A DNA stretch of 64,000 nucleotides from Dirofilaria immitis (lineage: Eukaryota; Nematoda; Chromadorea; Rhabditida; Onchocercidae). The notes under the pieces were generated by a model. That model ran no database searches and was not told where the DNA came from. It saw nothing but the letters and a program-made list of their open reading frames with translations. The translations under genes and the position numbers were made by a program. The stretch lies in the NCBI GenBank assembly GCA_024305405.1, contig JAKNDB010000086.1, positions 1,983,001 to 2,047,000 of the forward strand, read 5' to 3'. Of this stretch, positions 25,475-36,700 are shown one piece after another; position 1 is the stretch's first letter, and each line of letters begins with the position of its first letter.

Positions 25475-28400
25475 AAATGGCCATAGCATAAAACACCATA
25501 TAGTTGTATAGAATATTCCTATAAAAAGAATGATCCGCATTTATATCAATCAAAAATTTGACTTTAATCCAAAACCGAATTTAAAAATCTTTTCGCTTGT
25601 CATAACTATGATTAAGATATGAGGTATTCCTAGCATTACTATCAAGGTTATGATGTCAAGAAAATTCAATAATAGAAGATGACGATATATCAAGCTTAAA
25701 TTGTAAAAGCCGAGCCCTTCCTGATTTTTCAAACTCTTATCCTCCAGTATTATAACAAAACAGATTATAACCTAAAAAATTTCAATCTGGCTGGTCGTCG
25801 TAGTAATCAGCAAAACGAAATAGATCGCCTCAATATCAATTCTGGTAGCGGGTGTTGCTGTGCAATTTTTCTAGAATTTTTGATTTCGGCAGTATTTTAA
25901 GCAAGTTTCTCGATTAACGAAAGTAGGTTCATTGTCTTGTAGGGAAGGAAAAATGGAAAAAAAGCATGCTGCTGCGATATTTAGAAGTAGACTAAAATGT
26001 AGATGAAAGAATAAATTTGTCATAGAAAGCCAACAAATTTATTTATAAATAATAATAATAATATAAAGAGGGCAAAACGATGTTATTATTCACACAATGA
26101 GAATGAGAATTGTGATCTTAAAGGACATAAGGAAAACGTTACTTTCCTTAGATCATATCAATATTAAAATTGCCAACATAGATTAGTTATAGGCGATTAG
26201 CGACACTATGCAACATCATGAACTAAAGAATTTCGTCTTAATGCACTGCATAACCTCTATGAGCTAAAATATTAATCGATTAAAAAAAAAAAATCGTTAA
26301 CGATAGATTTCATCTATTCTATGTAGTAGTGATCACAAAGTGATAAGATAAATCAGTCAGGTAGAATGAACAGTAAAAAATAAAGAGAAAGAGGACGAGA
26401 GAGGCACCTATATCATTTATAATATTTCTAGTACTGTATTCATCTACAGCCATGATAACACAGAAAATTTTGATCTCAAAGTTTGTTTATGAATAAAAGG
26501 AATAGATGTTTGCCAGTATAAATCAATTATGTAGATTGATTGACATTCTCAATGCTCTATCGAGTTAATGCAAAGAAATTGGAAACTTTTATAAGAACAT
26601 ATGATATAGGAAAAGTGATTATAGCTGTATGAAAGACATGCAGAAATTACAGCTATCGAAGTATCAAATTAAGATTCTATTGATTTTTAAGAATGAGATA
26701 ATGAATAGATAAGTGATGAGACTAGCAAATCAATCATTTTTTTAGCACAGATTATTGCTATTAATTGATTGATTGATTGAGCATTTCTTCAGCATGTAAT
26801 TACTATACTGCTTAATAATGATTAGTTGAGTATTTCCTAATCATTAATCAGCTGAGTATTTCTTCAGCATGGAATTATTATCATTGTTCGATTATTTGGA
26901 AAAATGATGCATTAACCACCAAAGTATTGCAAATAAATGGACAAAAAGAATAAATTAATAAGTGCTGACGAAAGATATCTATGTACTTCGGAGATGCTCT
27001 ACTCGAGATCTACTACGGAATATCCTAAAAATAGCATTCCACAGTAACGGTGACAATAATTGCATCCATTCATATTCTTGTTCTAATATTAATTATTGAC
27101 CTAATTAAATTAAATAACTCGGCTGCTCCAACTTGGCCTAAAACCTGACTTCCTTCAATATATTCTTAATTCGACCTTTTTTAAATACGTTGCGGCGGAT
27201 AAAGTTGATGTTTAGACCTCGAGGCCGAACTCTTATTTAATATCGACAAAGATGAATAACTACAAAATTTCGTCCTTCATAAATTTAAATCCCAACGGAA
27301 TAGGAAAAGATCACGAAACCAAAGTTATAAGCATACTCGTAACTCACTAACATACCCAACAATATAACCTCATTTGATAGAGAGTTACCTGTTTACAGAC
27401 TAGTGAACTCAGTATCGAAGAATAAGAAGAAAACAAACAGCACTTTTAAATTTTTAAATTATCTAATTATTTGTTGCATATCTTCATATGCCAATAAAGT
27501 ATGAGATGCTTTTTGCACACTTCATGTACCATTTCGAAGCTGTGAGTTATAAAAGGATTTCATTTAGAACAAAAATTAGCAAATTTAGGCACTTATAATA
27601 AAAATAGACATTTATAAAGTAAGCATAAAGTTATGAAATATATGGTTACTAAACAATTAAAAATTTAGCATCAAGTAATAAAAGCTTAAACATACATGAT
27701 ACTCCATTTATAATTACTGATGCTGCAAATTCTTTCATTTTCAGAAACTCTTAGCGTCAATCAAATGTCTCTCAATGAAATTGCTCGAGCTCTTTTAAGT
27801 TCCTGAGAATTAAAAATCCATTTACTGGTCATATTAATAATCGCTTAACTTTTACAATCATATAAAATAATTATGAAAAATTTCATTTAAGCACGCATGC
27901 AAAATACGGGAGAAACCATTCAAAATAGTATAGATTCTACGAATTCATTTTTGAAAGATCGATTCTGAATATGTGAAAACTAGGAAAAAATCGTTAACAA
28001 ATAAACTAAAATAAACAAAGAAAATGACATATATCGAAAAAAAATTTTTTTACAAAATAATGATTTATAGGACAAAAACTGAGGAAATTATCAACAATTT
28101 CATATTGATTTTCATTCTTTTAAAAATTAAATCAACGCAAAGTGAGCAATTCTGAACAGAAACAGCGAAATAATAAAAAAATCATAATAACTTGAAAAAC
28201 TTGAGTTTCAAATTTTTACACAAGGCATAAATATACAGATCCAAGCAACAAAAGGAAGAATCTAATGCAAATATGGAAAAAGTTAGTTGATGATAAACGC
28301 AACTAAAATTGATTTTTTATTATGTTTAACAAATATAGTTGCAAATAGATTGTTATATCTAAAAATATAGTTGCAGATAGATTGGTAAAATAGAAATGTA

Positions 28401-28610
28401 GAAGTTGCATTCTTCAAGTGACTGATATCGACCACTATGTTGAAAAAATCCTCCTTGATTCTAATATAAAATATTTCAGGTAAAACAGTTTATCGCAGAA
28501 TTCGAAATACGAACTTAACTAATTAGTTCCATGTTGGGAAACTCATAGATATAAAACTTTTGGCTATAACAAATCACGAATAACCGATGTCATGGTTGGA
28601 TGGAAATAAA
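25475..28610. other. Intergenic region without supported genes
   Basis: About 3.1 kb between two minus-strand genes. It should hold the COX11 promoter and the 3' UTR of the sqv-1-type gene. Small simple repeats occur, such as TTGATTGATTGATTGAG near 26763 and a duplicated AAATATAGTTGCARATAGATTG near 28335-28385. Confidence 0.4.
26778..26880. repeat. Direct repeat of a GAGYATTTCTTCAGCATG unit
   Basis: GAGCATTTCTTCAGCATG followed by TAATTA recurs about 75 bases later as GAGTATTTCTTCAGCATG plus GAATTA. A partial copy, GAGTATTTCCTAATCATTA, lies between them. Confidence 0.6.
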
Positions 28611-29976
28611 TTACAAATTCTTTCGTATTGCAAAGAAGATTTTCGAGTTATCGACCAGTTCATCTTTTCCATAATCTTCTTTGAGCATCATTCGATCGTA
28701 CTCCAGTTCTTCTCGAAAATAATCAATTGTCTTGACTAAACCATCATGAACAGAAACTACAGGCTTCCAATTCAGTTCTTCATTAGCTCGTGAAATATCA
28801 GGTTTTCGTTGCTGTGGATCATCCTGTTGTTCAGGTTCATGAATAATACTCGAATTACTGCCTATTAAATCACGGATTAACTCTGCAAATTCATTAATTG
28901 TTCTCTCTTCAGGATTTCCAATATTAACTGGATATGTGCAATTACTTCCCATCAATCTAATTAACCCTGTCACTAAATCGTCTACGTACTGAAACGAACG
29001 AGTCTGTTTGCCGTTACCGTAAATAGTTATTGGGTCACCACGTAAAGCCTGAAGGATGAAATTGCTTACAACACGACCATCATTCATGTGCATTCGAGGG
29101 CCAAAAGTATTGAATATCCGAGCGATTCGGATGTCCACTTTTTCTTGAATATGATAGGCAACCATCAACGTCTCCGCGACCCGTTTCCCTTCATCATAGC
29201 ATGATCGCGGTCCTACTGTATTTACATGCCCCCAATAGTTTTCCGATTGTGGATTTACCTCTGGATTACCATAAATTTCAGATGTTGAAGCTAACAATAT
29301 ACGAGCTTTCAGTCTCCTGGCTAGGCCTAGCATATTTATAGTACCGATAGTATTCGTTTTGATGGTTTTTACAGGATTATACATGTAATGTATTGGTGAT
29401 GCAGGGAAGCAAGGTGATAAATTTCATCTACTTCAGTAAGATATGAATTAACTACATCATGGTGGACAAGCTCAAAGTTAGGATGTCCAATCCAGTGTTC
29501 TATATTCCGTTTTCGACCAGTGAAATAATTGTCGAGTGCGACGACCTCATGTCCCTCAAGCATTAAACGATCTACTAAATGAGAGCCAACAAAACCCGCA
29601 CCACCAGTGACCAGAATCCGTTTCCGATTTGCTTCGTTTTGATATTTTACACTGACGTGCCTCCCATTGTCCGACTTCTGCAGGGTCTTAATCAGATGGG
29701 AATTTTTTTCAAATGAGCAAACTCCTGCTGCAAAGAGTACATTTGTATTTTAAGCCTCTCTACGGCCGCATTATACATAAGCAATTTGTGATTTATATCA
29801 TCAAGCGGAAAAGCTTCCCAAGTGGAGACATTATCAAATGATTGGTGTCGCAACAGATTCCATACATTAGACAGAAAATAGTGGTTACAATATGTAAATA
29901 GAATGATAAGCAATGAACAACACAGAAGCACTAATTTGTGGAAGCGACAGTTGAATAATGGCAAGTTAAAACCCAT
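28611..29976 (-). CDS. sqv-1: UDP-glucuronate decarboxylase (UDP-xylose synthase), intronless, two frame breaks
   Basis: This enzyme converts UDP-glucuronate to UDP-xylose with bound NAD+ in the Golgi/ER, the sugar that starts glycosaminoglycan chains. The N-terminus is cytosolic, then one membrane anchor ([16 protein letters not shown], about residues 15-30), a stem and the extended-SDR domain. The Rossmann loop is [10 protein letters not shown] and the catalytic YxxxK is in [29 protein letters not shown] and [10 protein letters not shown] are further family blocks. The whole gene is one exon of 455 codons plus stop once two missing bases are allowed. One is in the run 29703-29709, between HLKK and the next segment; the other is at 29404-29406, where HLAS must continue with [10 protein letters not shown]. 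Both break points fall in homopolymers. The ATG at 29976 is the first in frame after an upstream stop. Confidence 0.93.
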
Positions 29977-31957
29977 GGGAAGGACGAGTTTCAGGACAAT
30001 CTACCCGGCTACCTATCACCGACGGAAGCAAAGAGACAAGAACCAACACGACCACCATATAATTAGAAGCCATATACTAACCACACCACAACCTTCTGAA
30101 GAAAGAAAACAGGAATATGAAAATTGAGAGAAACAGAAGAGAATGGTGAATTTAGAAATAGTATGGATGAACATGAGAATTATGGCATATGAATTGAAAA
30201 TTCTATATGCATAGAGGATTCATTTGTCACTACTCGCCAGTAAAATTTCCGAAATTAAGCTGCGGAGGTCAGAGTTCAGAGGTTATAAGCCGTAATAGTA
30301 AGTATCGCCGTATCTAAAGAAGATAAAAATTTACACTGATTTGACTGGATACTTCATAATCCTTATAGCCAGCATATTATTAGTGTAATTGATGTAGGAC
30401 GAAATTGTCACTATCGACGGGTTTTTTAGATATTGAAGTTACCGCAGAGAAGGCATTCATGCGGCCTTTGCTACTGATTTTCTTAATAAAATGAAATTAA
30501 TGCTAGAAATAGTGTTGCCGGAAAGTTCTGAAGATATAATAAAATTAAATTTTACTTTGTGAAATAATATTTATGAATCATTAGAATAGTTTAGTATCTT
30601 CTTACATCGGATCTTACTTTAAACGAACTATTTTGGTTAATATATTATTGGTAGAGACTAAAATTTAACTTCGAAGACAGGAACCGGAATTTAAACTTTA
30701 AAGGTTTCGAAAGACATGATGAAACAAAAGTACTTTTGGTATTTTTATTTCGGATGTAAATATTTTTATTTTTAATTCAAAATCGAATAGTTCAAGTGTT
30801 TATTGAAGTAGTTTTAAATATAGTTTTGTTTTCACTCCGTTTTAAGTTAAATTTCTGTTATCTTAATGAAGGAAAGATTATGGCAAGAATGCCGTTTGTT
30901 ATCTTTTCAGGATATAAAATATTATAAATGCTAGTATTTGATTTTGAAGTCTTGAAGTATTTAACATATTTAATAGTCAGTCATTCCTCTCATAATATTG
31001 ATAATAATGAGAAATTCACACTTGAGACTGATATGTTTCAATTCCATCCTGAAGAATATCAGTGAGTATTTGCGGTGAGGAATCAATGAATCAGTTACTA
31101 ATAGTCACAAGAAGAAATAGAATGGCTGAATAACATGAGTTCGTATGAAGGTTGGTTCTCTATCTATTTCCTTTAAAAATGAGTACCGAAGGAGCACATT
31201 CCGAAAAATTCCCTCTCAATTTACTATGCAAAAAAAAACAAATTACTTAATAAATGATCGGATGAAATGAAAGACAAGTGAATTGGCCATCTCACTCGGA
31301 TCATATTGTATCGGATTACTGCAAGCAAGTTTTGCTTATCAGTACTATCTTAAAGAAATCTACCTCTGCTTCCGTTTTGATACCTTACATTAGCAGCAGT
31401 TGTACCTAAATTCCACTGTAAGAGTCACGTGTATGTATACATGATAGATTGAGAATAACATGGTGATAAAGATTGTTTCGTGCTCGATATCCTGGCTTTG
31501 CAAACACGTAACAGTTTTCTCTTCAGCAATTAAAAAAATATTCTTAGGATAACATTTTGTTAATGAATATAATCATTGTAAAAATTGATTGAAAATATTT
31601 CATTATCACTTGACCCAGTGACCTTTACATATTGATTGGATTTCTGAATTGACATTGATCTTGTTTATCATCCCACTATTCAGCTATCCTTGATGAATTT
31701 TCATTATCAGCTTTGTGATTCGATTCGATTTTTCATTTTAAGCCAAAATCATCATTATCATTATATTGATGAATGATTTGGTCGTAATGTTAGTAAATAA
31801 ATGAAAACGTAGAAATGAATGAATGAATGATATATAGGGCTTTCGGTTGGTAAGAAAAATTTCATTTAAAACTTCCCTTTTGACAAGTTGTATTAGTGTC
31901 AGCACAACATTTGAAATATCATTTACAATTATAATAAAGTTTTAATTTGATGTTATA

Positions 31958-32149
31958 ATGAAATTACTTGGATTAATAATTTTTCATCTCTTCCTAACAT
32001 GTACGATATCTATAAAATCAAAATTTTCAGAAATTAATACCAATGATTTTCATCCACCAGTTAACCATCCAGCAGACTTTACATATGTTCCTTTTATCCA
32101 TATCATTATTTGCGTACGTAAATGCGAATGTCCAAAATGCGTCGCATAG
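31958..32149 (+). CDS. Possible small secreted peptide, doubtful
   Basis: The frame encodes 63 residues starting MKLLGLIIFHLFLTCTISIKS, which would make a good signal peptide, and ending in a short Cys-rich stretch, CVRKCECPKCVA. Four cysteines in the last 12 residues could form disulfides. No family is recognised, the frame runs close to the TG microsatellite, and an AT-rich genome produces such hydrophobic frames by chance. It could also be the first exon of a longer gene. Confidence 0.22.
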   Translation: MKLLGLIIFHLFLTCTISIKSKFSEINTNDFHPPVNHPADFTYVPFIHIIICVRKCECPKCVA

Positions 32150-32179
32150 CGTCTATGCATCCCGTGTACAACTGTCTGT

Positions 32180-32265
32180 ATTCTGTGTGTGTCTGTGTGT
32201 GTATGTGTATGTGTGTGTGTATGCGTGTGTATGTGTACGTATGTGTATGTGTATGTGTATGTGCC
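32180..32265. repeat. TG-rich microsatellite
   Basis: Alternating (TG)n interrupted by TATG and CGTG units over about 85 bases. Alternating purine-pyrimidine tracts of this type can adopt Z-form DNA. The long Cys/Val or His/Thr open frames across it are artefacts. Confidence 0.9.
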
Positions 32266-33795
32266 ATAGGGATAAAGCAGAAAGTGTAGAGAGGTACAGG
32301 ATGGGAGTATGCGTATGGGTGAGAAAAGGTGATCGATAATGGCAAGACGAGCAGACAGTGGCTATATATGCAAGAAGTTCGTCGGATGACATGTGGACAT
32401 TATGGTTGCCGTTGCCGTGTATATCTGTTGTTGATTTCTCTGAAGCCGCCTCCGGTATGTCTCGGAGGACGGAGTGAAACACGTCGTATGCACATTCTCT
32501 TCTCCATCTGAAGTCACCGGATGACAGCTCGACGATTCAGCCCTATCAGTTCCTGTAATTGTATCGCGTGCGCTTTTCTTCCGGTGACAACCCACCCGCC
32601 TGGGAGGTGTTGATCGATTGTCATTGATTGATGGTGATATATGATTATGATCTGATAATTCCAGTGATTATGATTTATTAGGCTTTACTATCAATTTATA
32701 CTCGAATTCTGTCGATCTGCTTCCTTCCATCCTTTACCGACAAGTCTTCCTCTTCTTCTCATTTTCGCATTATCATATTTTCCTGGCCAAGCTCTCCATG
32801 ACGGTAATAACATCTCACATTAATACATCCTTTCTAATTAATCACTTGCATGCAAATACATCGACATTCTATTTTGTGGTGCTTGAAAATTCCCCGTCAT
32901 TCCTGCAATGCTCCTATCACACTGCAAAGTTCAATCTTATACACTGAGGTTTTAAGTCCAGACATCTTCAAGACACGTAACATTTCTCTCATTTTGATTC
33001 CTCACCATCCTGCTGTTATTTTTTTCCCTTTACATTTAGATATCGAAATTGGATTTACAGGGTATAACTGGGAATTATAAGTTGATATATTCAGTATTTA
33101 AAGTGATTTGCGGCTTCATGTAATAATTCTACTATGATTCCCTCTCTGAATATTGCATATGAAGACAGATCAGTGTCGTTGTCCTTTTAATATAGCAAAT
33201 CAACGAATTGAAAAGAATTTGTAAACTGCAGCTAATGTAAATTTCTCGTATATTTCATGACTGCCTGAAACATTGGCAAATGAGTTGATGGATAAGTGGG
33301 AATGCGGAACAGACAGTATGGGACGGGGATAAGCTCGTGGGCAACACTATAGTTTGGACATGAAGCTGAGATCACTTTTAAGACTTATGATTAAGTAATT
33401 TATCAGATTGGAAACAATTTCGAAGGGCTTCAATATTTAGCGTATTACCATCTAATAAGTCTCCAGGTGAGTAAGATCAATGAATGTCAATTTAAAAACA
33501 AAGATAAATTGAATCAAAAGCTCCAAAGTTTGTCACTACCTTCCCGAGCACATCCTATATCGTTACATCCTCTTGCAGTATATTTGCATTTTTATGCACA
33601 AAGAAAAAGGTATTTAAAATTTCCTTTTGTGAAATCCCATTAGTGATATATGTTGCAGTTTTGAAGCGGTTGGTACTTTTCCCATTCAGATTAGTTGAAT
33701 GCTTTTGCCATTGGCCTGTGAAGTGGGTAGATTATTTAATGTATTATTTTCTCAACACTAAAGTTCATGTAGTTACAGTTCTTTTGCACAACGTC

Positions 33796-36700
33796 ATGGA
33801 TGGCGTTGATATTTCGAGCAATTCAGAAAGTGGCGATGATAATACACATGTAACAAACAGCGATCCCATTGGTAGTTAGCATTTTGTCAAGTTATATATT
33901 CGATTTGTTTAAATATATAAAGAACATGCAAAGTTTCATCACATTTCTAAAATTCTTCAGTTTTTCGTTTCATCAAAATCTCATATCATGCACTTTAAAA
34001 GATTGCTATATAGGAAGAGAATTGTGGAGTAGTGGCAGTAATCTCGCGATGGAATCCGATGTTGATGCTGAATTGGATTATGATGAAGAGAATGCAGATA
34101 ATGAAGAAATGGAACAGATTAAGGAACAATCCAAAGTATTATTTTATCCGTTCAAAATTCATTGACTTATCTGCATTTTCTTTTTAGGAAGATTTGAGAA
34201 GAAACTTCGTCCCTTCATTTTCATAATGTTGTATTTTCAGGTTACAGTGACTAGAAACGGAATAGCTGAGAATAGTGACAGAAACGAATGTGATGGAGAT
34301 TCTATAAAGCAGAGTGCTCTCAATGTTGGAGTTGATCATAATGAAACCGAAATCGATAGAGGAAAAGAAGATGTGAAGGATGATCTAAGTGAAGAAGGAG
34401 AAATCGATGATTTGGAAGAAGGCGAGTTAAAATCTGATGAAGATAGTGTTACGGGTTCCATACGTTCAAATGAAAATTCGGTTCGAAGGTCGGTAAGTTT
34501 TACATTATTTTTACTATTATCCTTCAACTTCAACCGTTTTGCAATCTTCTTCAATGGAAGTGGATTCAGTGTCATATATAAGGCACTGTTAATTTTTGAA
34601 ATCAAATTTTTTAAAAGTTTATCTTTCCTTCGAATAGTTAGGAAGGTTTAGATTGTTGGGGTTGATTTCGAAGTGAAATAAGCTGATGCTAGAGTAAATT
34701 AGCATAAAATAAAAAACCTAGCTGAAATATTGAACCGATTGCTATGGTAAATATTATTACGAGAAATTGAAAGGTTTATTCTCTAATTCGTTAGAAGTTT
34801 CGGTACCGTATTTTGATTAAACGTATATAATGTTTTCTTTACGTTTCGAATCAGATATGAATGAAATTTTCAGGTAGGTCGAAATCGTGGAAAAGTTTTA
34901 GAAGATTCACCGCATCGTTCGTGGCGCTACGACCCAGCATCGGTTGGCATTTGCAAATTTTATCTCCGTGGAACATGTACTTGGGGACCAGATTGTAAAT
35001 ATCTGCACATGAAAGAGGTACCAAACAGTGCAAAATAACACGGAAATACATGTCATTTGAATATATTTGTGCCAACGAAATATTTAAAAAAGCAAACACT
35101 ACACCATGGAAAACTTATCTGGCATATCTGTCATAGTAATTCAAATCTGAATCCGAAGCAAAAGTGGGTGTTTTTCTGGCAATGAACAAAAACATCGAAT
35201 TGTTTGGTTGTTGAGGTTATGTAGATTACTATATAAATAAATATCAGTAATTTTTTCCTGTGAATACACAGTTATCGAATTTAGTTACGACTTGGTGACT
35301 CGATACCAGTGCAGAGTTCCTCAAATGAAAGTATTCACTCACAACGCCCGAATGCTACTAAAGAGCGAAGAAGTAGAAGTAGAGAATTCACTAAGCGTAT
35401 GTTTTGCATATGGTTTTTAGATTACTATATGAAGACATGAATATTTTATTCTGTGAGACAGGATTTTCTGCTGAGATTATTCACCAAAAAGTGTATATCG
35501 CTTCTTCAATTCTGTAGCAAACTTGAAAGTTAAAATATGAATTCTTGAATTTTGTCATTACTTCAGCCTGTATCAGTGGGCTTACTGTTTATCCATCTAG
35601 TTCAACATCCAACGAAAATGAAGGTTCGCACGGCGATGAAACGGCTTGGGAGAAAGGATTACGTCAAGCGCGTGAAGTAAGTTTCATCGTTATTTGGATT
35701 TTTCAGATAATATTGAAGTATCATTAAATAGGTAAAAAGTGTATTTATTATTCAGTTAATGATAAGAGCATCGAAGAAACGAGAAGAAGAACCTGATTTT
35801 GATCGAAAGCGATTGATACTTGCACCTAGTGGAGATACGGATCGACCACGAACAACAGATGAAGAATCAGACGATTCTCGTGGACATCATAAAATGTATG
35901 CTTGCCATTTGTTGAGAATAAAATTAAATTTTTTTTATTTTGGAATATTTTTCTATTTGCCTATTTGAAATATATTGTTACATGAATCGATAATAACATT
36001 CAATTATTAATGTTCTCATAAGAAGGGAACTATGATTTAATCGTGAAAACTTAATTAGTTAGTTTTTTTTTCAAATTAATATTTTGTGATTTTATTGTAA
36101 GAGTTGTTTTAGACGTCATCGAACATCGCGCTCACCATTATCTCGAGGTATTGTAAGAGGATTAAATGGTTTTATGGTACGTACACGTGTTGACATTCCT
36201 TGTCCGAGACTCAGGAAATATGATAATCAAATCGAGTCTAATGATATTACTGGTAAGTAGTATGAGATCTATTTATATCTTTGTTGATTAACTTCTAGAT
36301 GTAGAACATATCTCAAACTTTTATCTTTTCATTTATTATTGTTATCCACTTTTATTTTTAGGTGACCGTAATTTTGAGTTAGAACGTCATGGTATATACG
36401 AAAGGAATCAATTAGCAAAGCCTCGGAAAATTCCGTCTTTAATAGATACGATGCTGGAAGGAAAACGTTTGGAATTCTCAAGAAGTCCGTTTCATTTCGT
36501 TTTTTTTTGTTGTTTAATGTTTAATTTGCACATTTATCAGTCAAAAGGAAGACAAAATTGCATTTTTATTTAGGATATGACTATGGACGTGATGAATTTT
36601 CTCGAGTGCCTCCTAAAGGTTAATTTTCACATTATTTTGATTCCTTTAAAGTGCTGAAAGTGCGATGTGTAAAGCTCAAAATATATTTAGATCTTGGACC

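Larger units (their letters stand above)
29980..33795. other. Divergent intergenic region with a TG-rich microsatellite
   Basis: It separates the sqv-1-type gene (minus) from the ZC3H18-like gene (plus). Apart from a doubtful small secreted-peptide frame at 31958-32149 and the microsatellite at 32180-32265, no gene was supported. The part around 32350-32620 is less AT-rich than its surroundings. Confidence 0.4.

Noticed and set aside
28611..29976. Pseudogene status for the sqv-1-type gene because of two frame breaks
   Set aside because: All conserved motifs are intact and both breaks are single missing bases in homopolymers, a pattern shared by unrelated genes in the window.
32043..32482. 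Long open frames rich in Cys/Val or His/Thr
   Set aside because: They arise from reading the TG microsatellite in different frames. The same applies to frames at 46724-47279.
33643..33795. Upstream extension of the first ZC3H18-like exon
   Set aside because: The frame stays open upstream of the ATG at 33796, but the upstream residues are hydrophobic and an acceptor-like TAGTTACAG lies between them and the ATG.
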